Below, piece after piece: positions 51,992-61,157 of a stretch of 64,000 nucleotides of DNA (position 1 is the first letter of the stretch; each line of letters opens with the position of its first letter). The translations under genes were made by a program, and so were the position numbers. The DNA comes from Vibrio sp. HB236076. GTDB taxonomy: Bacteria; Pseudomonadota; Gammaproteobacteria; Enterobacterales; Vibrionaceae. The notes beneath the pieces are model-generated. The model had not been told where the DNA came from. It saw only the letters and a program-made list of their open reading frames with translations, and did not search any database. Where the stretch lies: NCBI RefSeq assembly GCF_040957575.1, contig NZ_CP162601.1, forward strand, positions 1,302,001 through 1,366,000, read 5' to 3'.

Positions 51992-52513
51992 ATGTCAATT
52001 ATTTTAGGCATTGATCCTGGTTCAAGGATCACTGGATACGGTGTCATTCGTCATCAAGGGCGACATTTGCACTATTTAGGCAGCGGTTGTATTCGAATGA
52101 GTGAGAAAGAACTGCCCGGTCGATTAAAGCAGATCTATGCGGGTGTGAGTGAAATTATTACTCAATTTCAGCCTGATATCTTTGCGATTGAGCAAGTGTT
52201 TATGGCTCGAAATGCCGACTCTGCGCTTAAATTAGGTCAAGCCCGTGGCAGTGCGATTGTCGCGGCGGTCAATGCCGATCTCCCGGTGTTTGAGTACGCC
52301 GCCAGACTGATCAAACAAGCGGTTGTCGGGACTGGCGCAGCCGATAAATCTCAAGTTCAGCACATGGTTCAACAAATGTTAAAACTGACAGCGAAACCAC
52401 AAGCTGACGCAGCTGACGCACTCGGGGTAGCGATTTGTCATGCAAACACCAACCGTACTTTGGTCGCCATGGCTGGTAAAGCAAGCTCGGCTCGTCGAGG
52501 GCGTTACCGCTAA
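51992..52513 (+). CDS. ruvC: Holliday junction resolvase RuvC
   Basis: 173 aa, the length of E. coli RuvC. Start at [12 protein letters not shown] is set by AAGGA 6-7 nt upstream; an ATG 6 nt earlier overlaps that SD. Catalytic acidic residues: Asp in GIDPG, Glu in [10 protein letters not shown], and the pair in ADAADALG. RNase H-like fold nuclease that cuts junctions with RuvAB. Separated from ruvA by a strong hairpin. Confidence 0.97.
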   Translation: MSIILGIDPGSRITGYGVIRHQGRHLHYLGSGCIRMSEKELPGRLKQIYAGVSEIITQFQPDIFAIEQVFMARNADSALKLGQARGSAIVAAVNADLPVFEYAARLIKQAVVGTGAADKSQVQHMVQQMLKLTAKPQADAADALGVAICHANTNRTLVAMAGKASSARRGRYR

Positions 52514-52528
52514 ACTGAAAATTGTTAT

Positions 52529-52562
52529 AAAGAACTGGATACCTATCCAGTTCTTTATTATT
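52529..52562 (+). terminator. Hairpin terminator between ruvC and ruvA
   Basis: Perfect 12-13 bp stem AAAGAACTGGATA/TATCCAGTTCTTT (52529-52541 with 52544-52556) followed by ATTATTCT. It should largely uncouple ruvAB from yebC-ruvC transcription. Confidence 0.75.
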
Positions 52563-52596
52563 CTATACCCATAATCGAACAAAAAGAGAGTAGAGT

Positions 52597-53211
52597 GTGA
52601 TAGGTCGACTACGCGGTGTCATTTTAGAAAAGCAACCTCCTCAAGTATTAATTGAAGTTAACGGTATTGGTTATGAAGTGCAAATGCCGATGAGTTGCTT
52701 TTATGAGTTGCCAAGTCTTGGTGAAGAAGCCGTTATTTACACCCACTTTGTGGTTCGTGAAGACGCCCAATTGCTTTATGGGTTTAACCAAGTCAACGAG
52801 CGAGCACTCTTCAGAGAAGTGATTAAAGCCAATGGCGTTGGTCCCAAGTTAGGACTGGGAATTTTGTCTGGTATGAGTGCCAGTCAATTTGTCAAATGCG
52901 TCGAGAGAGATGACGTTTCTACCTTAGTTAAGTTACCTGGTGTAGGCAAAAAAACCGCTGAACGTTTACTGGTTGAAATGAAAGACAGGCTCAAGGGCTG
53001 GGGCGATCCTGATGATCTGTTCACCCCGTTCACCGATGCCGCCCCAGCAGACAGTGAGCCTACGGCAAAGGCTGTAGAAGAAGAGGCCGTTAGTGCTCTT
53101 TTGGCGTTGGGGTACAAACCCGTCCAAGCTTCAAAAGTAGTTAGCCAGGTTTATCAAGAAGGCATGAGCAGTGAAACCTTGATCCGAGAAGCATTAAAAT
53201 CAATGGTTTAA
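52597..53211 (+). CDS. ruvA: Holliday junction DNA helicase subunit RuvA
   Basis: 204 aa (E. coli 203). GTG start giving [20 protein letters not shown], the standard N-terminus. OB-fold domain, two helix-hairpin-helix motifs ([28 protein letters not shown]), acidic linker and C-terminal domain that contacts RuvB. 50 nt before ruvB. Confidence 0.97.
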   Translation: MIGRLRGVILEKQPPQVLIEVNGIGYEVQMPMSCFYELPSLGEEAVIYTHFVVREDAQLLYGFNQVNERALFREVIKANGVGPKLGLGILSGMSASQFVKCVERDDVSTLVKLPGVGKKTAERLLVEMKDRLKGWGDPDDLFTPFTDAAPADSEPTAKAVEEEAVSALLALGYKPVQASKVVSQVYQEGMSSETLIREALKSMV

Positions 53212-53261
53212 TGGGTAAACGAAGAGTAAAATGCGAAAAGCATGGATAATGAGTAGACATT

Positions 53262-54272
53262 ATGATTGAAGCGGATCGATTAATTGCGGCTGAAAACCCG
53301 GCGTTTAATGACGAAGAGGTCATCGATCGCGCAATAAGACCCAAAAAATTGGCCGATTACCAAGGCCAGGATCACGTCCGTGATCAAATGGAAATCTTTA
53401 TTAAAGCGGCACAGCTGCGACAAGAAGCGCTTGATCATTTGTTGATCTTTGGCCCTCCAGGCCTGGGTAAAACGACCTTGGCCAATATCGTGGCCGAAGA
53501 AATGGGCGTTAATATTCGCACTACCTCGGGACCGGTACTGGAAAAAGCTGGCGATCTGGCGGCGTTACTCACCAACTTAGAAGAAAACGACGTTTTATTT
53601 ATTGACGAAATTCACCGTCTCAGCCCGGTCGTTGAAGAAGTGCTTTACCCGGCAATGGAAGATTACCAACTTGATATCATGATTGGTGAAGGTCCTGCTG
53701 CACGGTCGATAAAAATTGACTTGCCGCCTTTTACACTGATTGGTGCTACAACTAGAGCCGGCTCATTAACCTCCCCACTGCGCGATCGCTTTGGAATTAC
53801 TCAACGCTTGGAGTATTACCAAGTTAAAGATTTACAGCATATTGTGATGAGAAGCGCAGGTTGCTTGAATTTGTCGATGGAAGAAGCAGGGGCTATGGAA
53901 GTGGCAAGGCGGGCAAGGGGGACGCCAAGGATTGCGAACCGTTTACTGAGACGAGTAAGGGACTTTGCTGAGGTAAAAGCCGATGGGCATATTGATGCTG
54001 CCATCGCTGACCAAGCGTTGAATATGCTCGATGTTGATGCGTTAGGTTTCGATTATATGGACCGCAAGCTTCTCTTAGCAATTATGGAAAAATTCTCCGG
54101 TGGTCCGGTTGGTTTAGACAACATGGCTGCAGCCATCGGTGAAGAAAAAGAAACCATAGAAGATGTTCTCGAACCGTATTTAATTCAGCAAGGGTATTTA
54201 CAGCGCACTCCGCGTGGCAGAATTGCCACCGAGCGGGCTTATCTTCACTTTGGTCTTGATAAACCTTCGTAA
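53262..54272 (+). CDS. ruvB: Holliday junction branch-migration ATPase RuvB
   Basis: 336 aa, the E. coli length. AAA+ ATPase: Walker [10 protein letters not shown] at 64-72, Walker B LFIDEIHR, sensor GATTRAG, C-terminal winged helix ([19 protein letters not shown]). Works with RuvA as the motor of the resolvasome. Followed by a bidirectional terminator about 110 nt downstream. Confidence 0.98.
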   Translation: MIEADRLIAAENPAFNDEEVIDRAIRPKKLADYQGQDHVRDQMEIFIKAAQLRQEALDHLLIFGPPGLGKTTLANIVAEEMGVNIRTTSGPVLEKAGDLAALLTNLEENDVLFIDEIHRLSPVVEEVLYPAMEDYQLDIMIGEGPAARSIKIDLPPFTLIGATTRAGSLTSPLRDRFGITQRLEYYQVKDLQHIVMRSAGCLNLSMEEAGAMEVARRARGTPRIANRLLRRVRDFAEVKADGHIDAAIADQALNMLDVDALGFDYMDRKLLLAIMEKFSGGPVGLDNMAAAIGEEKETIEDVLEPYLIQQGYLQRTPRGRIATERAYLHFGLDKPS

Positions 54273-54381
54273 TGGATATCATCAAAGGTTAAATACCACC
54301 CATGGTCTTGATTGTCTTGATGCCACTCCGTTTCAGTGGCCACGCTGATCTACCGCTCACTTGAACGTAACTTATCATGTT

Positions 54382-54415
54382 AAAAATCCGATAGACTTTG
54401 TTTATCGGATTTTTT
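54382..54415. terminator. Bidirectional terminator between ruvB and the hydrolase gene
   Basis: AAAAATCCGATA/TATCGGATTTTT arms (54382-54393 with 54403-54414), 9-nt loop, A/T runs on both sides. Confidence 0.88.
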
Positions 54416-54453
54416 AATGGACTGAATTTATGACGAAACAACACCTCTATTAT

Positions 54454-55311
54454 TTATTCATATACGGCCATCATGTCAATCAGGGTTTGTTTGATTAAGT
54501 CGAATTCATTCCAAGGGAGAAAGTGGTTTTGCTCGTTGAGATAGATGACTGTCGCACTCGGTACTTTTTGTTTAATAAACGCGGCATTTTGATGCGGGAC
54601 GAGTTTATCATTGGTGCCTTGGATGACAGTTATTGGCGCTGTGATCTTATCCCATAAAGGCAACATCACTTCTAATTGCCCTTTCAGTGGCAGTATCTCT
54701 TGATTGGTAACATTGAGCGCAGCAGGAATCAATGGGCGTACCCAGTGCCAATCGGCGATGTATTGAAACCACTTGGTAAATTCTAAGCTTGGATCAACAG
54801 AGCCCGCTAAAATGAGTAATTGGTCGACGCTTTCTGGGTAGTCCATCGCTAGGCGCGCAATGACGGGGCCGCCAAATGAATGACCGACTAAAATAACTCG
54901 CTTTTCTTTTCCAATGTCTAAGATGGCTTGATGCAGCAGTGCGGCTTGCTTTGATAAGTTAACTTCCCAACGACCTGGCTGTGACTTGCCATATCCCAAG
55001 CGGTCGACCGACGCCATTAGAGCGTGGTGGCTAAGATCAGGGTCGGCAAGGTAAGAGGCAAAGGCTAACCAGTCTCCGGGGGCACCATGAACAAACACGA
55101 TGGCGATATTGTGTTTCTTGTGCTCATCGATAATGGGATTGACCACATAATGCATTTTTCTATCGCTCTCTTGTACATACTCACTTTGAGGTCGCGTGGT
55201 CTCGTTAAATAATCCCAACATATGGGCCTTATCGTAGGGAGGCACATCGCAGCCGATCAGAAATAAGCAACCAAGGAGGGTGGAAACGTGATACCTAATG
55301 TTAACCGCCAT
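54454..55311 (-). CDS. Alpha/beta-hydrolase lipoprotein
   Basis: 285 aa. I start at MAVNIRYHVSTLLGCLFLIGCD, which gives a lipobox LIGC; 34 upstream residues in the longer frame are unlike a signal peptide. Alpha/beta-hydrolase core: oxyanion segment VFVHGAPGDW, nucleophile elbow GHSFGG (Ser), acid in GTNDKLVP (Asp) and base in EQNHFLPW (His). The +2 residue after the lipobox Cys is Asp, the inner-membrane retention signal in E. coli. Monocistronic; substrate unknown. Confidence 0.8.
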   Translation of the reverse strand: MAVNIRYHVSTLLGCLFLIGCDVPPYDKAHMLGLFNETTRPQSEYVQESDRKMHYVVNPIIDEHKKHNIAIVFVHGAPGDWLAFASYLADPDLSHHALMASVDRLGYGKSQPGRWEVNLSKQAALLHQAILDIGKEKRVILVGHSFGGPVIARLAMDYPESVDQLLILAGSVDPSLEFTKWFQYIADWHWVRPLIPAALNVTNQEILPLKGQLEVMLPLWDKITAPITVIQGTNDKLVPHQNAAFIKQKVPSATVIYLNEQNHFLPWNEFDLIKQTLIDMMAVYE

Positions 55312-55468
55312 TGTATTCTCAGTGTTTGGTTTGAATCGTTGAACAAAGATAGACCGGCCAAGGTCATTTTTCATTGCAAACGCAAAGGTGGTATTGACAT
55401 TCGTTAAGGCCACATTGAGTTTAAAAGCGTTTGTTTTGAGGAAGTATTAACAGTTTTTGCTTTTAATT

Positions 55469-55484
55469 TGTGATCTTGATCGCA
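55469..55484. promoter_or_regulatory. Candidate CRP site upstream of cydA
   Basis: TGTGATCTTGATCGCA matches the CRP consensus TGTGA-N6-TCACA at 9 of 10 positions. It is far (about 370 nt) from cydA and nearer the hydrolase promoter, so the target is uncertain. Confidence 0.35.
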
Positions 55485-55659
55485 TTTATTGATGTTTAAT
55501 AGTTTAAAAAATGAGTAATGAAATGAGTCAGGATGTTATCGCTCTGTTTCACCTAATGGCGGGATAAATGACATTTTTACCCTCGTGTAACAAAAAATGT
55601 CACGAGGGATTGACTGAGATCATGGCGGGTTATAAAAGCGGCAAGATATGATGTAAAAA

Positions 55660-55673
55660 TTGATACAAATCAA
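55660..55673. promoter_or_regulatory. FNR box upstream of cydA
   Basis: TTGATACAAATCAA is a perfect match to TTGAT-N4-ATCAA. It lies about 185 nt upstream of cydA. In E. coli Fnr and ArcA control cydAB by oxygen level. The surrounding 55312-55857 region (546 nt) is otherwise gene-free; GTTAATAATGTG at about 55709 is ArcA-like but weak. Confidence 0.8.
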
Positions 55674-55857
55674 GCCGTGAAGCCGCGACTAAGTAGGTTT
55701 TGAAACACGTTAATAATGTGATTAGATGAAGACGGCAATAGGCTATTAATGCTCGCGAGTCGTCAAAGCTTAAATGACATTAACGGCTATAACTAACAAT
55801 CTGTTTTACACTGTGAGTTCAATTTAGGGTGTTGAGTAGACACCGATAGGAGTTATC

Positions 55858-57444
55858 ATGATTGATGTAGTGGACCTATCGCGATTGCAGTTTGCAATGA
55901 CAGCGATGTATCACTTTCTGTTCGTGCCTTTAACTCTTGGTATGACTTTTTTATTGGCGATTATGGAATCATTATACGTAATGACCAATAAAACCATCTA
56001 CAAAGACATGACCAAGTTTTGGGGAAAATTATTTGCGATAAACTTTGCGCTCGGAGTATCAACGGGCTTAACGATGGAGTTCCAATTCGGAACCAACTGG
56101 TCATTTTACTCTCATTACGTTGGTGATATTTTCGGTGCACCACTTGCCATAGAAGCCTTAGTTGCCTTTTTCTTAGAATCTACTTTTGTCGGCTTGTTTT
56201 TCTTTGGGTGGGATCGCTTATCAAAACGTCAACATTTGGCGGTGACTTGGTTAGTTGCCTTGGGATCAAACTTCTCTGCACTTTGGATTCTGATCGCTAA
56301 TGGTTGGATGCAAAACCCAGTTGGCGCAGAGTTTAATTTTGAAACCATGCGCATGGAAATGGTGAGCTTTTCTGAAGTCATTTTAAACCCAGTGGCTCAG
56401 GTTAAATTTGTTCACACGGTTGCCGCTGGGTATTGTACTGGTGCCATGTTTGTTCTTGGTGTAAGCGCGTATTATTTATTGCGCGGTCGAGATCTGGCGT
56501 TTGCCAAACGTTCATTTGCTATTGCGGCTTCTTTTGGTATGGCTTCCGTCGTGTCGGTGATGTTGTTAGGTGATGAGTCAGGCTATGAGCTTGGCGATGT
56601 ACAAAAAGTCAAACTGGCGGCGATTGAGTCGGAGTGGCATACCGAGCCTGCTCCTGCGGCATTCACGGCATTTGGTATACCTAATCAAGAAACCATGCAA
56701 ACCGATTACGCGGTAAAGATCCCTTACTTACTGGGCATTATCGCCACGAGGTCACTCGACGGCGAAGTGAAAGGCTTACGTGATCTGCGAGAAGAACACG
56801 TCGAACGGATTCGCAATGGTATGTATGCCTACGAATTACTAGAGAAACTTCGTTCTGGCGATAACACGCCTGAGAACCAAGCGGCATTTGATCAAGTCAA
56901 ACAAGATTTGGGTTATGGCTTATTGCTCAAACGCTACACTGATAAGGTTGTCGATGCCTCTGAAGCGCAAATTCAAGCGGCGGCAGATGACTCAATACCC
57001 ACCGTATGGCCTTTATTTTGGTCATTCAGAATCATGGTGGCTTGTGGCATTGCGATGTTTGCTGTTTTCGGCTTGTCGTTTATCCAGACGTGTCGACAAA
57101 AAATCGGTTCGCAACCTTGGTTACTCAAAGCGGCTATGTTTGCTATCCCTCTGCCTTGGATTGCGGTTGAAGCCGGTTGGTTTGTGGCCGAATTCGGACG
57201 ACAACCTTGGGCTGTAGGGGAAATATTACCGGTTAACGTGGCGGCTTCAGCATTGTCACGCGGTGAAATCCTGACCTCAATGGCGGCGATAATCGCCTTG
57301 TACACCGTCTTTTTAATTGCCGAAGTGTATTTGATGGTGAAGTTTGCTCGAAAAGGACCAAGCAGTCTAAAGACAGGGCGCTATCATTTTGAGCAAATCA
57401 GTCACTCGACCAAAGATACGGTCAATCGCCAAGTTGAAGCCTAG
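55858..57444 (+). CDS. cydA: Cytochrome bd-I ubiquinol oxidase subunit I
   Basis: 528 aa (E. coli 522). High-affinity terminal oxidase. Heme b595 ligand H19 is in place ([13 protein letters not shown]), [16 protein letters not shown] and the GRQPW motif are present, and the long Q-loop (about 250-380) marks the bd-I, L-type subfamily. SD TAGGAG. First gene of cydA-cydB-cydX-ybgE. Confidence 0.98.
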   Translation: MIDVVDLSRLQFAMTAMYHFLFVPLTLGMTFLLAIMESLYVMTNKTIYKDMTKFWGKLFAINFALGVSTGLTMEFQFGTNWSFYSHYVGDIFGAPLAIEALVAFFLESTFVGLFFFGWDRLSKRQHLAVTWLVALGSNFSALWILIANGWMQNPVGAEFNFETMRMEMVSFSEVILNPVAQVKFVHTVAAGYCTGAMFVLGVSAYYLLRGRDLAFAKRSFAIAASFGMASVVSVMLLGDESGYELGDVQKVKLAAIESEWHTEPAPAAFTAFGIPNQETMQTDYAVKIPYLLGIIATRSLDGEVKGLRDLREEHVERIRNGMYAYELLEKLRSGDNTPENQAAFDQVKQDLGYGLLLKRYTDKVVDASEAQIQAAADDSIPTVWPLFWSFRIMVACGIAMFAVFGLSFIQTCRQKIGSQPWLLKAAMFAIPLPWIAVEAGWFVAEFGRQPWAVGEILPVNVAASALSRGEILTSMAAIIALYTVFLIAEVYLMVKFARKGPSSLKTGRYHFEQISHSTKDTVNRQVEA

Positions 57445-57458
57445 GTAAGGAGAAATAC

Positions 57459-58595
57459 ATGTTTGATTACGAAGTCTTGCGATTTGTATGGTGGGTATTG
57501 ATTGGCGTTTTGTTGATCGGTTTCACCGTTGCTGATGGTTTCGACCTTGGGGTAGGCGCGTTAATGCCTATCCTAGGGAAAACGGATACCGAGCGTCGTG
57601 TGATGATAAACACCATCGCGCCGCACTGGGACGGTAACCAAGTTTGGCTAATTACCGCCGGTGGGGCACTTTTTGCAGCCTGGCCGCAAGTCTATGCGGT
57701 GTCATTTTCTGGCTTTTACTTTGCGATGATCCTGGCATTAGCGGCATTATGGCTAAGGCCTCTTGGCTTGGATTATCGCTCTAAAATTGAAGAACCACGC
57801 TGGAGAAAAACCTGGGACATTGCAATTTCGATCAGCGGTTTTGTCCCAGCATTGATCTTTGGTGTCGCTTTTGGAAATTTACTGCAAGGCGTTCCCTTTG
57901 AAATTAATGAGTTTTTGATGGCGAGATACCAAGGTTCATTCTTTGGCTTATTGAATCCTTTTGCTCTGTTAGCTGGCGTTCTTAGTGTGAGCCTGTTTAT
58001 TATGCAAGGCTCAAGTTGGCTACAGATGAAGACCCGTGGTGATTTACACAAGCGTGCTCGTGTAACTAACCAAATCGCCAGTGCGATTGCTGTATTTAGC
58101 TTTGGTCTTGCGGGTTTATGGATACAACATATCGATGGATTCGTTGTGACCAGTGTGCTTGATCATCACGCCGCTTCCGATCCATTAGCCAAAGACGTGT
58201 CAATTCAAGCGGGGGCATGGATGAAGAATTACTCCATTCACCCTGTTTTATGGGCGGCTCCGATACTCGGCCTTGTGATGCCCTTGGTGGCAATATTGGC
58301 GTCGAGAGCAGAAAAAGCAGCCATTGCCTTTATTGCGTCGAGTTTAGCCACAGCCGGTGTCATCCTCACTGCGGGTATTTCAATGTTCCCGTTTGTCATG
58401 CCATCGAGTATTCAGCCTAATGCAAGCTTGACCATGTGGGATTCCACGTCAAGTCAGTTAACGTTAGAGATTATGACGTGTGTGGCGTTCGTAATGGTGC
58501 CCATTATCTTGGCGTATACAAGCTGGTGTTATTACAAAATGTTTGGTCGTATTGATAATCAGTTTGTTGAAGATAACAAACACTCAGTCTACTAA
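57459..58595 (+). CDS. cydB: Cytochrome bd-I ubiquinol oxidase subunit II
   Basis: 378 aa (E. coli 379), eight or nine membrane helices. MFDYEVLRFVWWVLIGVLLIGF, GFDLGVGAL and NTIAPHWDGNQVWLI are near-invariant. AAGGAG precedes the ATG; 14 nt after cydA. Confidence 0.98.
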   Translation: MFDYEVLRFVWWVLIGVLLIGFTVADGFDLGVGALMPILGKTDTERRVMINTIAPHWDGNQVWLITAGGALFAAWPQVYAVSFSGFYFAMILALAALWLRPLGLDYRSKIEEPRWRKTWDIAISISGFVPALIFGVAFGNLLQGVPFEINEFLMARYQGSFFGLLNPFALLAGVLSVSLFIMQGSSWLQMKTRGDLHKRARVTNQIASAIAVFSFGLAGLWIQHIDGFVVTSVLDHHAASDPLAKDVSIQAGAWMKNYSIHPVLWAAPILGLVMPLVAILASRAEKAAIAFIASSLATAGVILTAGISMFPFVMPSSIQPNASLTMWDSTSSQLTLEIMTCVAFVMVPIILAYTSWCYYKMFGRIDNQFVEDNKHSVY

Positions 58596-58607
58596 GGAGC
58601 AATGATA

Positions 58608-58712
58608 ATGTGGTATTTTGCTTGGATCCTAGGGGTATTATTGGCTTGTGCATTCGGCATTATCAATGCACTCTGGCTTGAACATACCGAAATGATGAAT
58701 GACGATGAATGA
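58608..58712 (+). CDS. cydX: Cytochrome bd-I accessory subunit CydX
   Basis: 34 aa single-helix subunit: MWYFAWILGVLLACAFGI then INALWLEHTEMMNDDE. It matches E. coli CydX (MWYFAWILGTLLACSFG), needed for stability of the bd-I haems. Start is at the second of two nearby ATGs because AAGGAG stands 8 nt upstream of it. Overlaps ybgE. Confidence 0.93.
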   Translation: MWYFAWILGVLLACAFGIINALWLEHTEMMNDDE

Positions 58713-59004
58713 TCGTCTTTCACAACCCACTTTCCTTCGCTATTTTGATAAAGCCCTTGTTAGGGCTTTATCACTTCTGCTCGGTTTTACCCATTTAGCT
58801 TTAGTAATGTGGGACCCGCACCAATACAGCCTGCAAATCGGTGGCTTTAATGGCGTGATTTCACCCTTATTGATTTGGTCCATTTGCAGCAGTATGGTCT
58901 CGGGGGTGGGTTTTTTGCCACGTCATTGGATGTGGCAATGGGTGTTTAGTCCTTTATTCAGCCTGCCGATATTGTTCACCATCACAATGCTTTGGTTAAC
59001 TTAA
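58699..59004 (+). CDS. ybgE: Cyd operon protein YbgE
   Basis: 101 aa, about three membrane helices. Conserved as the gene after cydX, typical length 97-100 aa. MWDPHQYSLQIGGFNG resembles the family. Start either 58699 or the ATG 6 nt later; both overlap the cydX end, so translation is coupled. Role not established; not essential for oxidase activity in E. coli. Confidence 0.82.
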   Translation: MTMNDRLSQPTFLRYFDKALVRALSLLLGFTHLALVMWDPHQYSLQIGGFNGVISPLLIWSICSSMVSGVGFLPRHWMWQWVFSPLFSLPILFTITMLWLT

Positions 59005-59007
59005 TCC

Positions 59008-59032
59008 AAAACCACCTTCGAGGTGGTTTTTT
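59008..59032 (+). terminator. Rho-independent terminator after ybgE
   Basis: AAAACCACCT/AGGTGGTTTT stem with TCG loop and T run, 4 nt past the ybgE stop. Ends the cyd operon. Confidence 0.93.
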
Positions 59033-59150
59033 ACCCTTCTATGACGCTATGTGTGTTGACGGTGAAGCTTCATCTGCTTGACTCAACCAAAGCCTCCTCA
59101 AACCAATTATATAAACCAAAAGTTAATCAAAAACTGGTCCATTAATAAGT

Positions 59151-59329
59151 TATACCACTCTGATTAAGTATGTGATCAATGATAGCGCAGAGATCAAGCT
59201 TGAAAACACGGCAGCCTTTTCTTGTTAAGAACGGAATCTAAGTCTTTATTCTATCTGTTATTTTCTTAACGATGGTATCGAGTTTTTTAACCAGCGAGGG
59301 TGACCCGCTACTGAGTTAGGTTGGTATTA
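59151..59329 (+). repeat. MITE-like element, copy 3 (best preserved ends)
   Basis: 179 nt. Left end TATACCACTCTGATTAAGTA and right end TACTGAGTTAGGTTGGTATT are inverted repeats agreeing at 14 of 20 positions. The core GTTATTTTCTTAACGATG, TATCGAGTTTTTTAACCAGC, GAGGGTGACCCGC matches copy 2. No ORF. Lies between the cyd and tol operons, same-strand genes, after the terminator. Confidence 0.78.
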
Positions 59330-59602
59330 AATTATGCCTGTTCTTCTATGTAACGTTTGGAGTGCCATTGACGATGACTAAGTGGATATAAGGATTGGAC
59401 TTTTCGTTGCGATATCAAAGACCTTTTTTTCCGTTTAACGACAATTTGCAAGAAATTGGCTCTCGAAATTCGATAGTGCTATTCACAAATAAAAGCTATT
59501 TCCCGTAAGTAATTGTTGCTAATAACGAGTTTATTCTGTTTTAAAAACAAGGATATGTTGTATAGTAAATAGCATCGTTTACAAGAAGGGTGATAATTAA
59601 AA
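59330..59602. other. ybgC-tol operon upstream region
   Basis: 273 nt gene-free. A TATAGT hexamer near 59560 within TTGTATAGTAAAT is a plausible extended -10 for the tol operon, but no good -35 stands upstream. AAGAAGGG about 15 nt before the ybgC ATG is a loose Shine-Dalgarno. Confidence 0.4.
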
Positions 59603-60004
59603 ATGAATGAACAAGTATTTCAATGGCCTGTCCGCGTCTATTATGAAGATACCGATGCTGGCGGAGTTGTATATCATTCAAATTATCTAAAGTTCTTTGA
59701 GCGAGCGAGAACAGAGATGTTAAGGGCATTGGGTGTCAGTCAGCAAAGCTTACTTGAACAAAATATTGGTTTTGTAGTCCGACATATGGATATCAACTTT
59801 ATCGCTGGGGCGAAACTTGACGATCAATTAACAGTCAACACAGCAATTGATGAAAAAAAACGCGCTTCTATGAGTTTTTGTCAAGAGTTAGTCAATGCTG
59901 ATGACAAGATATTGTGTAAAAGCATAGTTAAAGTAGCATGTATAGACAATCTTAAAATGAAACCTATTGCGATACCAAAAGCGATTTTTGGGGAGATTAA
60001 ATAA
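59603..60004 (+). CDS. ybgC: Acyl-CoA thioesterase YbgC
   Basis: 133 aa hot-dog thioesterase; E. coli YbgC hydrolyses acyl-CoA, and its family often precedes tol[27 protein letters not shown] holds the catalytic Asp near residue 18. First gene of the ybgC-tolQRAB-pal operon; 1 nt before tolQ. Confidence 0.95.
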   Translation: MNEQVFQWPVRVYYEDTDAGGVVYHSNYLKFFERARTEMLRALGVSQQSLLEQNIGFVVRHMDINFIAGAKLDDQLTVNTAIDEKKRASMSFCQELVNADDKILCKSIVKVACIDNLKMKPIAIPKAIFGEIK

Positions 60005-60005
60005 A

Positions 60006-60695
60006 GTGAACGCCGAATTATCTATTTTAGATTTATTCCTTCAAGCGAGTTTGCTTGTCAAATTAGTGATGTTGATTCTATTGTCGATGTCAGTAATCTC
60101 ATGGGCCATGATCATTAAGCGCTCTAAAGTATTGTCGGCAGCGACGCAAGAAGCCAGCGACTTCGAAGATAAATTCTGGTCTGGCGCCGATTTGAGTACT
60201 CTCTATCAGGATGCAAAAAAACGCAAAGATGACATTACCGGTAGCGAAGAAATTTTCTATGCCGGTTTTATGGAGTTTTTGCGTTTGCGAAACAATCACA
60301 ACGCCTCCCCAGAATTTGTGATGGAAGGGGCTAGCCGTGCAATGCGAGTATCGGTGTCTCGCGAGGTCGAAGAGCTTGAAACTCACTTGCCTTTTTTGGC
60401 AACCGTAGGCTCGATTAGCCCTTACATTGGTCTTTTTGGTACGGTTTGGGGGATCATGAGTTCATTTATTGCTTTAGGCCAAGTAAAACAAGCAACACTG
60501 GCTATGGTTGCTCCTGGGATTGCAGAAGCGTTAGTCGCGACAGCGATGGGGTTGTTCGCAGCTATTCCTGCCGTGATGGCTTATAACCGTTTGACCAACC
60601 GCGTTAGTAAGTTGGAGCATAGCTACGCCACCTTTGCAGAAGAGTTTCACAGTATTCTTCACCGTCAAGTGATCTCATCGACCAGCAAGGATTAA
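60006..60695 (+). CDS. tolQ: Tol-Pal system protein TolQ
   Basis: 229 aa (E. coli 230). I start at GTG 60006, giving [20 protein letters not shown]; the longer frame lies inside ybgC. Three membrane helices; [27 protein letters not shown] and [31 protein letters not shown] are the MotA/TolQ/ExbB core that forms the proton channel with TolR. Confidence 0.97.
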   Translation: MNAELSILDLFLQASLLVKLVMLILLSMSVISWAMIIKRSKVLSAATQEASDFEDKFWSGADLSTLYQDAKKRKDDITGSEEIFYAGFMEFLRLRNNHNASPEFVMEGASRAMRVSVSREVEELETHLPFLATVGSISPYIGLFGTVWGIMSSFIALGQVKQATLAMVAPGIAEALVATAMGLFAAIPAVMAYNRLTNRVSKLEHSYATFAEEFHSILHRQVISSTSKD

Positions 60696-60698
60696 TTG

Positions 60699-61151
60699 AT
60701 GATGCCAGGATATCAACGAAAAAAACGCCGCATGACGGCGGAGATCAATGTCGTTCCCTATATCGATGTGATGTTGGTGTTGTTGATCATCTTTATGGTG
60801 ACATCGCCTTTTGTCACACAAGGGGTAGATGTTAACTTGCCCCAAGCATCAACGGCGAAAACAGCTCAAGAATTAATGGGGGACGATAACGCCAGTTTTG
60901 TTATCGTTGAAGTCGATAAAGAAGGGCAACTTGGTGTCAGCATCGACAATGATGACTTTGAGCGTAATTTGTCGATCGATGAAGTGATTTCTCGCGTTCA
61001 AGCGGAGCGTGAATTAAACCCTAACTCTCCAGTAGCCGTTGGTGGGGATAAAGCCACTTCTTATGAAAATATAGTTTTGGTCCTTGATCAACTCAGTCGT
61101 GCTGGTATAGCTAAAGTTGGCCTGTTAACAGATTTTAATAACGATAACTAA
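60699..61151 (+). CDS. tolR: Tol-Pal system protein TolR
   Basis: 150 aa. Single membrane helix with the proton-carrying Asp in VVPYIDVMLVLLIIFM, then a periplasmic domain. Three start candidates in a row (TTG 60696, ATG 60699, ATG 60702); AAGGA 7 nt before 60699 favours that one. Partners TolQ and TolA are adjacent. Confidence 0.95.
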   Translation: MMPGYQRKKRRMTAEINVVPYIDVMLVLLIIFMVTSPFVTQGVDVNLPQASTAKTAQELMGDDNASFVIVEVDKEGQLGVSIDNDDFERNLSIDEVISRVQAERELNPNSPVAVGGDKATSYENIVLVLDQLSRAGIAKVGLLTDFNNDN

Positions 61152-61157
61152 GTATTC

